Positions 8,690-17,312 of a stretch of DNA of 64,000 nucleotides are shown here, piece after piece (the first letter of the stretch is position 1; each line of letters begins with the position of its first letter). Below the pieces are notes generated by a model. It did not search any database, was not told the DNA's origin, and saw nothing but the letters and a program-made list of their open reading frames with translations. A program made the position numbers and the translations under genes. The DNA is from Mesorhizobium mediterraneum (lineage in GTDB: Bacteria; Pseudomonadota; Alphaproteobacteria; Rhizobiales; Rhizobiaceae): contig NZ_NPKI01000020.1 of NCBI RefSeq assembly GCF_002284565.1, positions 90,656 through 154,655 of the forward strand, given 5' to 3'.

Positions 8690-9345
8690 TGGGTGACATC
8701 CACCGCAAAGATAACGCGATAGCCCCCGGAGCTTGCATCCTCCGGCAGAAATCCAGGCGCCAGATGCAGAAATTCGCAGTTCAGTACCCGTCGGTAGAAT
8801 CGCAGCAGCGGATCCCGGATTATGGATTTCACCGGAGGCGTCACGCCGGTACGGTGCCAGTCGTCGATGGTCGCGCGAAACCTCTGATCCGGAAGCACCT
8901 TGTCGGGAGTGTCGTGCTGCGCGCCTGCGTAGGACGGACAGCGTCCGTCTCCCACCAACCAGCGTGCACCGACCCGGCGCCCGTGCTCGATCAATTCGGA
9001 AAGCAGACGACGCGCGATATCGGTTCCTCTGAACTCCGGACGCACACCGAGATTATAGACATAGAGCGAAAGCGCAGGCTCACTTCGGGCCATCGAAGAA
9101 TAGGCGGAGAAGGTCTTTGGAAACTTTGCGGTGTCGTGCGGATCCTGATTGGTCTCTACGAAGCAGATTGCGCCTGCGACAAGACTATCAATGGAGGCCG
9201 CGATCATCGTATGCCCTAGGGAAAGTCGACGACGGATAGTGTCCGCTCCGGCACCAAGCGGTCCCCATGCGGCATTCTCCATCTCGGCCATCCGCGGCAC
9301 GTCTTCTTTGTCGAGGGAGTGAAATCTGATGTTTTTGGTTGTCAT
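8686..9345 (-). CDS. GNAT-family N-acetyltransferase (operon with P450)
   Basis: 219 residues. The acetyl-CoA-binding core is visible as YVYNLGVRPEFRGTDIARRL (about 113-132), a motif A variant in which the usual RxxGxG/A reads RGTDIA. The C-terminal third (PLLRFYRRVLNCEFLHL, then GGYRVIFAVDV) resembles acetyltransferases of unknown substrate that occur with ATP-grasp enzymes. It is first in the operon, overlaps the P450 by 4 bp, and is divergent from the ATP-grasp gene 56 bp away. Probably it acylates a small metabolite made or modified by its neighbours; the acceptor cannot be told from sequence. Confidence 0.82.
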   Translation of the reverse strand: MTTKNIRFHSLDKEDVPRMAEMENAAWGPLGAGADTIRRRLSLGHTMIAASIDSLVAGAICFVETNQDPHDTAKFPKTFSAYSSMARSEPALSLYVYNLGVRPEFRGTDIARRLLSELIEHGRRVGARWLVGDGRCPSYAGAQHDTPDKVLPDQRFRATIDDWHRTGVTPPVKSIIRDPLLRFYRRVLNCEFLHLAPGFLPEDASSGGYRVIFAVDVTQ

Positions 9346-9401
9346 GAAGGGCAGCCCGCCAATGCCGTGTAGAATGCATGATCTCTATTTGCTAGTCGTG
9401 C

Positions 9402-10451
9402 ATGCGCGACCCCGCAACGGCTGATTTTCCGATGATTTTTTATGTTTGCCATCGCCTGCATACCTACACCCAGGCGAGCTTTCTTCTCTATTATCGAAAA
9501 GATATGCAGAACTTTTTTCGCTTGGTCCCCTATGAACAGGCAACTCTTCTAGGGTCGCTTTCTGCGGGAACGGTAATCTGGTCCGACATGGACCGACTGA
9601 GTGGGGTTGAAATCGATGCGGCCTCGGAGCTCGCCCGCAAATTGGAGCTGGAACAACCTCACGTCGTTCAGCTCAATCATCCGCGCGAGAGTTTTCAGCG
9701 TTTCGATTTGCTGCGCAAACTGTTTGCGGACGGCATCAACAATTTCCAGGTCCACCGGCCAGATGCTCTGCCCGACGATATACGCTATCCCGTTTTTCTA
9801 CGCGACGAGACAGGCGCCGCTTACAAGGCGCCACGGCTATTGCAAGCGCGTCGCGAGCTGGACAATGCTCTCGCCGCCCTGCCTGACATGAAGTTCGTCC
9901 GACCAATGGTGGTCGAATTCGGATCGAAGGCCGGCCCCGATGGCCTGTACCGAAAATACGCGGCCTATCGCGTCGGCGATCGGACCTACGCACAGCATTG
10001 TTTTGCCAACGAAGAATGGTTCATCAAGGACCCTGGAAGGGGCATTCTGCAAGCTACAAGAAAACAGCACCTGGACTATGTAAGGGACAATCCCCATGCG
10101 CCGGATCTGATGGCGATTTTCGAAAAGGCCTCGATTACATATGGTCGGATCGACTACACGATCGTCGGTGGCCGCATTCAGGTCTTCGAGATCAACACCA
10201 ACCCGACCGTCCTGAGTTATCCGCCAACACCTTTCGACAAATATGATTCAATGCCCTACGCCAACATGCATGCCGATGCTCTTTTGGCGCTGCCGCATGC
10301 GCGCGACCCGTCATCGACTGCGGAACTCGATAGAACGCATTTCGAAGTTCTTGCGGTGCTGCGGCGCGAGTACCGGAAAAGGCGCAGGAAGTTGGTCGTC
10401 CGAAAAGGTTTGAGGTTTGTCCGGGACGCGGTGCTCGGCTCTAGGCACTGA
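9402..10451 (+). CDS. ATP-grasp-like ligase of unknown substrate
   Basis: 349 residues. The C-terminal half reads ITYGRIDYTIVGGRIQVFEI then NTNPT (about 245-268). This is the ATP-grasp active-site layout, with Asp251, Glu263 and Asn265 as the likely Mg-ATP ligands. An upstream strand (YPVFLRDE, about 129-136) and RKYAAYRVGDR fit the nucleotide-binding lobe. The first 90 residues would be a pre-ATP-grasp domain. Enzymes of this fold join a carboxylate to an amine or thiol through an acyl-phosphate. The basic C-terminus (RREYRKRRRKL) is unusual. A second start at 9432 (MIFYVCHR) is possible. It is divergent from the GNAT-P450 pair, suggesting one pathway. Confidence 0.75.
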   Translation: MRDPATADFPMIFYVCHRLHTYTQASFLLYYRKDMQNFFRLVPYEQATLLGSLSAGTVIWSDMDRLSGVEIDAASELARKLELEQPHVVQLNHPRESFQRFDLLRKLFADGINNFQVHRPDALPDDIRYPVFLRDETGAAYKAPRLLQARRELDNALAALPDMKFVRPMVVEFGSKAGPDGLYRKYAAYRVGDRTYAQHCFANEEWFIKDPGRGILQATRKQHLDYVRDNPHAPDLMAIFEKASITYGRIDYTIVGGRIQVFEINTNPTVLSYPPTPFDKYDSMPYANMHADALLALPHARDPSSTAELDRTHFEVLAVLRREYRKRRRKLVVRKGLRFVRDAVLGSRH

Positions 10452-10556
10452 GCCGTCTGCAAATCTTCGTGATATTCCCATAGTTTGGCTTGGACATTAT
10501 TTCGCCGGCCACGTAACAAATCAGCGCCGAGGCGCGAATATCGGGAGTGAACTCTT

Positions 10557-11126
10557 GTGACCGGCAAGGACGAGGCCGAGCTTTCCCGGCTGATGCGGGC
10601 CGCGATCGCGGGAGATGAAAGGGCTTACGCCGACTTTCTGCACCGGACGGCTGCTCTCGTTCGCGGCTTTGTCAGGCGCAAGATCGTCCACGGCGGGGTC
10701 GATCCCGAGGATGTCGTGCAGGAAACCTTGCTGGCCATTCATGTGAAACGGCATACCTGGCGCCAGGATTTGGCTGTGCTGCCGTGGGTCTACGCCATTG
10801 CGCGCTTCAAGCTGATCGACGCCTTCCGGCGGCGCGGGCGGCGTGTCGAGATCGAGATCGACGAGATCGCCGAGACCTTCGCCGAGCCGGAGGCCGAGAC
10901 GGTCAGCGAGCGCGACATCAATCGGGCCCTGGACGGACTGCCGCCGGCGCAACGTTCCGTCGTCTCGTCTGTATCGGTCGAAGGCCGTTCCATCGGCGAG
11001 ACGGCAGCGAAGTTCGGCATCAGCGAGACGGCGGTGCGCGTGTCGCTACATCGCGGACTTGCCGCCATTGCCAAACGGTTCGGGGCCAAACAATTCGGGC
11101 GGGCCAAACAGTTCAAGCGGGAATGA
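10557..11126 (+). CDS. ECF-type RNA polymerase sigma factor
   Basis: 189 residues from a GTG start at 10557 preceded by GGGAG. Region 2 is seen at about 10-80 (DPEDVVQETLLAIHVKRHTW, then PWVYAIARFKLIDAFRRRGR) and region 4 at about 120-175 (PPAQRSVVSSVSVEG and GETAAKFGISETAVRVSLHR). It redirects RNA polymerase to a stress regulon. The next gene, starting one base after its stop, encodes a six-helix NrsF/DUF1109 protein, the usual anti-sigma of this ECF group, which in alphaproteobacteria answers heavy metals or oxidative conditions. The regulon is not visible here. Confidence 0.93.
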   Translation: MTGKDEAELSRLMRAAIAGDERAYADFLHRTAALVRGFVRRKIVHGGVDPEDVVQETLLAIHVKRHTWRQDLAVLPWVYAIARFKLIDAFRRRGRRVEIEIDEIAETFAEPEAETVSERDINRALDGLPPAQRSVVSSVSVEGRSIGETAAKFGISETAVRVSLHRGLAAIAKRFGAKQFGRAKQFKRE

Positions 11127-11127
11127 C

Positions 11128-11766
11128 ATGAGGACCGACGATCTCATCAAGGCGCTCGACGCCGATGCCCGCAGCACGGCGATGCCGCTTGGCTCGGCCT
11201 GGTGGCTGGCCGCCGGTGCGGCTACCGTGATCGCGGCGGTGGTTTTCTGGCTGACGATCGGTCCGCGTGCCGACATCGCGACCGCCATGCATACGATGCG
11301 CTTCCTCGCCAAGTTCGTCTTCACGACTGCTCTGGCCGTCAGCGCCTTCGCCTTGATCCGGGCCCTGTCCACACCCAGTGCATCGACAGGCAAGGCGGCG
11401 GCCTGGATGATTGCCGCACCGCTGCTGGTGATCATTGCGGTGGTTCTGGAGCTCCTTTCCGTGCCTGCGGCCGACTGGGGCACACGGCTGGTCGGCAGCA
11501 ACATGGTTATCTGCCTGACGTCCATTCCGCTGATCGGCATCGGTCCGCTTGCCGTCTTCATAGCGGTGCTGCGCTATGGCGCGCCGACGCGGCCGGTGCT
11601 TGCGGGAACGGTGGCGGGCCTGCTCGCCGGTGGGCTGGCGGCAACTTTCTATGCCGCACACTGCTTCGACGACTCGCCGCTTTTCGTCGCCACCTGGTAC
11701 ACGATCGCGATTGCCGTCCTCGCCGCGCTCGGCGCGCTCGGCGCCCGGATTTTCGTGCGCTGGTAG
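11128..11766 (+). CDS. NrsF-type (DUF1109) membrane anti-sigma factor
   Basis: 212 residues with about six hydrophobic helices. The N-terminus MRTDDLIKALDAD is the short cytoplasmic stretch typical of DUF1109/NrsF proteins, and the C-terminal half carries AAHCFDDSPLFVATWY, the conserved region with Cys and His of this family. It is expected to hold the upstream ECF sigma factor at the inner membrane and release it on stress. The ATG at 11128 follows the sigma stop by one base, so the two are translated together. Confidence 0.9.
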   Translation: MRTDDLIKALDADARSTAMPLGSAWWLAAGAATVIAAVVFWLTIGPRADIATAMHTMRFLAKFVFTTALAVSAFALIRALSTPSASTGKAAAWMIAAPLLVIIAVVLELLSVPAADWGTRLVGSNMVICLTSIPLIGIGPLAVFIAVLRYGAPTRPVLAGTVAGLLAGGLAATFYAAHCFDDSPLFVATWYTIAIAVLAALGALGARIFVRW

Positions 11767-12036
11767 CGACGGCCCGCGAGCGGAGACCGTGATGCTCTAA
11801 CGTCAAAACTCATTTCATTTCTGAACGACCTCGTTCGACCCCGTTGCGGCCCTTTCGCTCGGAGAACTTCTACGGCAAGCCCTGACCCGAAGCAGTCATT
11901 GACTGTTGAAGGCTCAATGTTCCGAAAGGGGTAGGAGACCATCATTCTACCCAGCTAGCCGTTCTCGTTGCTGGCCACGATGGACTCTTCCGTGCGGCGC
12001 AAATACCATCGATCCAACCAGTGAGGCGATCACTTA

Positions 12037-13761
12037 ATGGCTGATGAACGCGTCAAGCGCCGTCTTGCCGCCATCGCTGTGGCCGACGTGGTCGGCTACA
12101 GCCGAATGATGGAGGCGGATGAGGCGGGCACGCTGGCGGCACTGAAGGAGCGGCGCAAGGCGATCCTGGAGCCGATCGTTCGCGATCGCGGCGGGCGGAT
12201 CGTCAAGCTTATGGGCGACGGCGTGCTGATGGAGTTCACCAGCGCGGTGAACGCGGTCGAGGCTGCAGTCGAACTACAGGCCAAAATGGCGGAGGCCAAC
12301 CAATCCCTCACCGAGCACCGCCGCATATTGCTGCGTATCGGCATCAATCTGGGCGACGTGATCGGTGAGGGCTCGGACATCTATGGCGACGGTGTGAACG
12401 TTGCGGCTCGCCTCGAAGCCTTGGCAGAGCCAGGCGGGGTCTGCGTATCGGCCAAGGTTCATGAGGAATTGCGAGGCAAAGGCAACGCTGCCTTCGAGGA
12501 CATGGGCGAGGTGGAGCTCAAGAATATCGTCAGACCGGTGCGGGTTTACCGTGTGGAAACGAGTACTGGTCAAGTGGGCGGGCGGGCCGCAACGACGTCT
12601 GCTGCCAGGCCCTCCATTGCCGTTTTGCCATTCGACAATCTGAGCGGCGATCCCAGTCAACAATACCTTTCGGACGGCATCACGGAGGACATCACCACCG
12701 AGTTGTCGCGGTTCAAAAATCTTACCGTCGCGGCGCGTCACGCTTCGTTCCATCTTGCCAGGATGGGCATCAACCCAATGCAGGCCGCCCGCGATCTGGG
12801 CGCGAACTACGTCATCGAAGGTAGTGTGCGGAAGGCGGGCGAGCGGATTCGCATTACTGCACAGTTGATCGACGCAAGGACAGGCAACCACGTCTGGGCG
12901 GAGCGGTATGATCGCGAATGCCACGACATTTTTGCTGTGCAGGACGAAGTCGTGGCAGCAATCGTGACGACGCTCGAGGGGCGAATGGTGGCCGCTGCTG
13001 CTCTTCAGGTGCGCAAGCGGCCAACGTCGAGCTGGACGGCCTATGACTTTTTCCTGCAGGGCCGGGAGCTGGCCGACGCCAACATGGAGAAGGAGGCCGT
13101 TCCGCTTTTTTCCCGCGCGACGGCGATCGATCCCGATTTTGCGCACGCTCACGCCTGGCTGGCGATCGCTCTCCTCGCCCGCTACTGGTTCGACACCGAT
13201 CCACGAACGCTGCACGAAGCGTCACTTGCCGCACAAAGAGCCATGGAGTTGGACAGCAACGATCCAACGGTCCACCACGCCAACGGCATGGTCATGGTGT
13301 GGCTCCGCGAATACGAACGGGCCGGCGTCCATTTCGACCGCGCCGTCGCTCTCAATCCGGCCGATGCGCAAATTCGCGCGGACCGAGCGAATTGGTTGCG
13401 ATACGCCGGCCGGCCGGAGGAGGCTCTGGCTTCAATCGACGACGCGCTGAAGAGAACCCCGTTTCCACCACACTGGTTCTGGGTAATTCGCGCCAAAATT
13501 TTGCTGGAACTGAGGAGATATGGCGAAGTCGTAGCGGCCTTGGACAACATGCCAAAAAAGGATCACCCCGCTTGGCTCACACTGGCGGCCGCCCATGACC
13601 ATCTCGGCCATGCCGCTCTCGCTGCGAATGCGCTGGCGAAGGCTCGCGAACTTAGACCCAGCATCTCATCGCGGGAACTGATCGCTGTGAATCCTTATGC
13701 TCACCGAGATGCGCTCAAACCTCTGCTCGATGGCCTGCGCAACGCCGGATTGCCGGAGTAA
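12037..13761 (+). CDS. Class III adenylate cyclase fused to TolB-like and TPR domains
   Basis: 574 residues. The cyclase homology domain occupies about 8-180, with the two metal-binding aspartates Asp17 and Asp61 spaced 44 apart as in active enzymes. The later GDGVNVAARLE carries the Asn/Arg pair that stabilises the transition state, so cAMP synthesis is likely. A TolB-N-like segment follows (IAVLPFDNLSGDPSQQYLSDG, about 198-330), then tetratricopeptide repeats to the end. No membrane segment is seen. This architecture is expanded in Mesorhizobium; signals and partners are unknown. It has its own 270-bp upstream gap. Confidence 0.93.
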   Translation: MADERVKRRLAAIAVADVVGYSRMMEADEAGTLAALKERRKAILEPIVRDRGGRIVKLMGDGVLMEFTSAVNAVEAAVELQAKMAEANQSLTEHRRILLRIGINLGDVIGEGSDIYGDGVNVAARLEALAEPGGVCVSAKVHEELRGKGNAAFEDMGEVELKNIVRPVRVYRVETSTGQVGGRAATTSAARPSIAVLPFDNLSGDPSQQYLSDGITEDITTELSRFKNLTVAARHASFHLARMGINPMQAARDLGANYVIEGSVRKAGERIRITAQLIDARTGNHVWAERYDRECHDIFAVQDEVVAAIVTTLEGRMVAAAALQVRKRPTSSWTAYDFFLQGRELADANMEKEAVPLFSRATAIDPDFAHAHAWLAIALLARYWFDTDPRTLHEASLAAQRAMELDSNDPTVHHANGMVMVWLREYERAGVHFDRAVALNPADAQIRADRANWLRYAGRPEEALASIDDALKRTPFPPHWFWVIRAKILLELRRYGEVVAALDNMPKKDHPAWLTLAAAHDHLGHAALAANALAKARELRPSISSRELIAVNPYAHRDALKPLLDGLRNAGLPE

Positions 13762-14265
13762 GTAGGCCGCCAATGGGACATTGAAAATTTACACCACGCG
13801 GCGAGTTCACCGGAACGCATGCGGATGGCTTCGCGGTCGCAAACGATAGTCCGTCCCTTGAGGTTGCGGAACACCGCGCCTCTTGCCCCGGCCGTAGGCT
13901 ACGCGCGGAGTGGGTGACGAATGCGGCGTTTGGCGTTCGTATCGTGAATGCCCAAAGATGGCGCTGCCTACTCGTTCCGATTGGCGAGGCGGAGGGCAGA
14001 AACCACCCATCTCGGCTATTGGCGGCATCCCGCTGATTGAGTTTTGACTCTAAAGCGGAATGCGTTTGGATTGATCCGGCATTCCGCTCTATCTCTTTGT
14101 TTCGTTTGTGCGACGCCAAGTGGTTCCAGTTGGCCGCAAAATGCTCGACGTGAAACGCTCTGCCGGGCTGGTTTGAGCCAGATCCATCGGGCTTCGGGCA
14201 AGGATCGGCCCGATGCGGTCTTCACTCAGCGCGACCGCGCGATGTCCGTTGGCTCGTATCGCCGG
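13762..14265. other. 504-bp gene-free stretch between convergent genes
   Basis: No coding frame with plausible start, ribosome site and composition was found. The only clear structure is the hairpin at 14054-14088. The rest reads as non-coding or long-decayed sequence. Confidence 0.5.
14054..14100 (+). terminator. Hairpin with T-rich tail after the cyclase gene
   Basis: AGCGGAATGC (14054-14063) pairs perfectly with GCATTCCGCT (14079-14088) across a 15-nt loop, followed by CTATCTCTTTGTTTCGTTTG. It could terminate plus-strand transcription from the cyclase gene, though nearly 300 bp away. It may instead be a dispersed rhizobial intergenic palindrome; no second copy lies in this window. Confidence 0.5.
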
Positions 14266-15144
14266 TCAGCGCGTCGGAACGGGATGCTCGCCGCGATAGT
14301 CGTAGAAGCCGCGCCCGGTCTTGCGGCCGAGCCAGCCGGCCTCGACATATTTCACCAGCAGCGGGCAGGGGCGGTACTTCGAATCCGACAGGCCGTCATG
14401 CAGCACCTGCATGATCGACAGGCAGGTGTCGAGGCCGATGAAATCGGCGAGCTGCAGCGGTCCCATCGGATGGTTGGCGCCGAGCCTCATGGCGGTGTCG
14501 ATCGCGTCGACCGAGCCGACCCCCTCATAGAGCGTGTAGATCGCCTCGTTGATCATCGGCAGCAGGATGCGGTTGACGATGAAGGCCGGAAAATCCTCCG
14601 AGACGGTGATCGTCTTGTCGAGATGGTTCACATAGGCCTTTGCCGCTTCGAAGGTCTGGTCCTCGGTGGCGATGCCGCGCACCAGTTCGACCAGCTTCAT
14701 CAGTGGAACCGGATTCATGAAATGGATGCCGATGAAACGCTCCGGCCTGTCGGTCTGCGCGGCGAGACGTGTGATCGAGATCGACGAGGTGTTCGTCGCC
14801 AGGATGGCTTCGGGATTGAGCTGCGGACAGAGTTGGGCGTAGATCTTGCGCTTGACCGTCTCGTCCTCGGTCGCCGCTTCGATCACCAGATCGGCACCCG
14901 CAAGGTCGGCCATGGTGGGCGCTGCCGAAATGCGCGCCATCGCGTCATTGCGCAGCTTTTCCTCAAGTTTGCCGGAGCCGACCTGGCGGGCCATGTTGCC
15001 GCTGATCGTGGCGATGCCCTTTTCGATGCGGTCGGGTGAGATGTCGTAGACCAGCACCTTGTAGCCCGCAAGCGCGGACACATGGGCGATGCCGCCACCC
15101 ATCTGGCCCGCGCCGATGATGCCGATCGTCTCGATCTTGCTCAT
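14266..15144 (-). CDS. 3-hydroxybutyryl-CoA dehydrogenase
   Basis: 292 residues, normal for the short single-function family. It interconverts 3-hydroxybutyryl-CoA and acetoacetyl-CoA with NAD(P), in fatty-acid or polyhydroxybutyrate metabolism. The dinucleotide-binding GAGQMGGG is at residues 11-18, and the catalytic His lies in GIHFMNPVPLMKLVE. The C-terminal domain has LGANHPMGPLQLADFIGLD. It follows etfA and etfB on the same strand after a 117-bp gap, which fits a supply of reducing power from acyl-CoA oxidation. hbdA or paaH are possible names; the sequence does not decide. Confidence 0.94.
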   Translation of the reverse strand: MSKIETIGIIGAGQMGGGIAHVSALAGYKVLVYDISPDRIEKGIATISGNMARQVGSGKLEEKLRNDAMARISAAPTMADLAGADLVIEAATEDETVKRKIYAQLCPQLNPEAILATNTSSISITRLAAQTDRPERFIGIHFMNPVPLMKLVELVRGIATEDQTFEAAKAYVNHLDKTITVSEDFPAFIVNRILLPMINEAIYTLYEGVGSVDAIDTAMRLGANHPMGPLQLADFIGLDTCLSIMQVLHDGLSDSKYRPCPLLVKYVEAGWLGRKTGRGFYDYRGEHPVPTR

Positions 15145-15261
15145 TACACCGATCCCGTCAAAAGGCCTTTGCGGCCTGCTTTTTGTGCGGTGCAAACTAA
15201 AAGGGCGGGGTGACTTCGTCTACCCCACCCCTCACTATTTAATACGCTTTGCCAGATAGCG

Positions 15262-16191
15262 TCAAAGCGCCTTTTGCAGTTCCGGCATAATGACGAAAAG
15301 GTCGCCGACGAGACCGTAGTCGGCGACCTGGAAGATCGGCGCTTCCTCGTCCTTGTTGATGGCGACGATGACCTTGGAATCCTTCATGCCGGCGAGGTGC
15401 TGGATGGCGCCGGAGATGCCGACGGCGATGTAGAGATCGGGGGCCACCACCTTGCCGGTCTGGCCGACCTGCCAATCGTTCGGCGCGTAGCCGGCGTCGA
15501 CAGCGGCACGAGAGGCGCCGACGGCGGCGCCGAGTTTGTCGGCGACCGGCAGGATGACCTCCTGGAATTTCTCCGAAGAGCCCAGCGCGCGGCCGCCCGA
15601 GATGATGATCTTGGCCGAAGTCAGCTCCGGACGATCGGTCTCGGAAAGCCTGTTCTCGACGAAGATCGACAGGCCGGGATTGGCCGCCGCCTGGACCGTC
15701 TCGACCGGGGCGGAACCGCCCTCGGGTGTGGCCTGGAAGGAGGCAGTGCGCACGGTGATGACCTTCTTGGCGTCGCTCGACTGCACCGTCTGGATGGCGT
15801 TGCCGGCATAGATCGGCCGCTTGAAGGTGTCTGACGACACCACTTCGATGATCTCGGACACCTGCGCGACATCGAGCAGAGCCGCCACGCGCGGCGCGAC
15901 GTTCTTGCCCGACGAGGTCGCCGGCGCGATGATCGTGTCATAGGCACCGGCTATGCTGACGACGAGCGCCGCCAGCGGTTCGGCGAGGCGCTCGGTGAGC
16001 TCGTCGGCTTCGGCGAGCAGCACCTTGCCCACGCCCTTGAGCTTGGCGGCGGCGTCCGCTGCCGGCTTGGCACCCTTGCCGGCGACCAGCACATGCACGT
16101 CCGAGCCGACCTGCAGTGCTGCCGAAAGCGCCTTGGCGGTCTGGTCGGAAAGTGTCGCATTGTCGTGTTCGGCAATCAGAAGAATTGTCAT
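15262..16191 (-). CDS. etfA: Electron transfer flavoprotein, alpha subunit
   Basis: 309 residues. With EtfB it accepts electrons from acyl-CoA and other dehydrogenases and passes them to ETF-ubiquinone oxidoreductase. The N-terminus MTILLIAEHDNATLS is typical. The C-terminal FAD-binding region is complete: ISGGRALGSSEKF, then APDLYIAVGISGAIQHLAGM and AINKDEEAPIF. It lies downstream of etfB on the same strand, but the two are separated by a repeat element of about 110 bp rather than the usual short gap. Confidence 0.96.
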   Translation of the reverse strand: MTILLIAEHDNATLSDQTAKALSAALQVGSDVHVLVAGKGAKPAADAAAKLKGVGKVLLAEADELTERLAEPLAALVVSIAGAYDTIIAPATSSGKNVAPRVAALLDVAQVSEIIEVVSSDTFKRPIYAGNAIQTVQSSDAKKVITVRTASFQATPEGGSAPVETVQAAANPGLSIFVENRLSETDRPELTSAKIIISGGRALGSSEKFQEVILPVADKLGAAVGASRAAVDAGYAPNDWQVGQTGKVVAPDLYIAVGISGAIQHLAGMKDSKVIVAINKDEEAPIFQVADYGLVGDLFVIMPELQKAL

Positions 16192-16232
16192 CTCTCTATT
16201 CCTTGATCCACTTCAGTGGGGACGTCTCAAAT

Positions 16233-16345
16233 TCATGTCAGGCCGAGTCGAAAACGGTTGGGTTCGAGAACCGGAGCGGAGCGTACTTCAGTACGTGAGC
16301 ACCGGAAGCGGAGAACCCTGCCGTTTGCAGGCCGGCATCACATGA
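16233..16345. repeat. Palindromic repeat inside the etfB-etfA gap (family B, copy 1)
   Basis: The core at 16263-16315 holds TCGAGAACCGGAGCGGAGCG, the hairpin CGTAC-TTCA-GTACG (16282-16295), then GTGAGCACCGGAAGCGGAGAA. Outer inverted parts (TCATGT and ACATGA, AAACGG and CCGTTT) make the whole element a large imperfect palindrome. A second copy in opposite orientation lies at 24074-24139. Because it lies within a transcribed operon it probably folds in the mRNA. Confidence 0.75.
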
Positions 16346-16349
16346 ACTC

Positions 16350-17099
16350 CTACAACACGCCGGCTTCGTTCTTCAGCTTATCGACCAGCTCGGCGACGCT
16401 CTTGACCTTGACGCCCGCCTTGCGGCCGCTCGGCTCCTCGGTCTTGATCACCTTCAGCCGCGGCTTGACGTCGGCGCCATAATCGGCGGGCGATTTCTCG
16501 TCGAGCGGCTTCTTCTTGGCCTTCATGATGTTGGGCAGCGAGGCGTAGCGCGGCTGGTTGAGGCGAAGGTCGGCGGTGACGATCGCCGGCATCTTCAGCT
16601 CCACCGTCTGCAGGCCGCCATCGACCTCGCGCGTCACCTTGGCCTTGTCGCCATCGATAACGATCTTGGAAGCGAAGGTGCCTTGCGCCCAGCCGAGAAG
16701 TGCGGCCAGCATCTGGCCGGTCTGGTTGGAATCGTCGTCGATCGCCTGCTTGCCGAGAATGACGAGACCCGGCTGTTCCGCCTCGACCACGCCCTTCAGC
16801 ACCTTGGCGACACCCAGCGGCTCGGTCTGCTCGTCGGTCTTGACCAGAATGGCACGGTCGGCGCCCATGGCGAGTGCGGTGCGCAAGGTCTCCTGCGCCT
16901 GCTGCGGCCCGATCGAGACAACGATGATCTCTTCCGCCTTGCCGGCCTCTTTCAGCCGGATCGCCTCTTCGACCGCGATCTCGTCGAACGGGTTCATCGC
17001 CATCTTGACGTTGGCGAGTTCCACCGCCGAACCGTCAGCTTTCACACGAACCTTCACATTCGCATCCACAACCCGCTTCACGGGCACAAGGATCTTCAT
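16350..17099 (-). CDS. etfB: Electron transfer flavoprotein, beta subunit
   Basis: 249 residues, the usual length. It binds AMP and presents the recognition loop that docks onto dehydrogenases; that loop is intact as LNQPRYASLPNIMKAKKKP (about 183-201). The N-terminus is MKILVPVKRVVDANVKVRV. The start at 17099 gives the standard MKILV beginning; the longer in-frame start at 17195 lacks support. It is first of the etfB-etfA-hbd group, with the promoter expected in the 213-bp gap after the rhomboid gene. Confidence 0.96.
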   Translation of the reverse strand: MKILVPVKRVVDANVKVRVKADGSAVELANVKMAMNPFDEIAVEEAIRLKEAGKAEEIIVVSIGPQQAQETLRTALAMGADRAILVKTDEQTEPLGVAKVLKGVVEAEQPGLVILGKQAIDDDSNQTGQMLAALLGWAQGTFASKIVIDGDKAKVTREVDGGLQTVELKMPAIVTADLRLNQPRYASLPNIMKAKKKPLDEKSPADYGADVKPRLKVIKTEEPSGRKAGVKVKSVAELVDKLKNEAGVL

Positions 17100-17312
17100 T
17101 TGCCTGTCACCTCTTTCACGATAGCAACCTCTTCCAAGATAAATTGAGCGCGCTATAGCAGCGTGCGCCCCTTCAGAGTTGTCGAAAGCCGACATTCCGG
17201 GCGGAATTCTAGTCTCCGACCGCCTAGTGTGGGAAAGCTTCCGTAGTTGCGGCGACCTCGCACGTCAATATCTGGGGCGCGCCCAAATCGTCCGCGGCGC
17301 ACTCAAATCGGT

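Noticed and set aside
13715..14119. Open frame of 134 codons on the minus strand in the gap after the cyclase gene
   Set aside because: Low-quality translation with no ribosome site; it crosses a hairpin terminator and overlaps the end of the cyclase gene.
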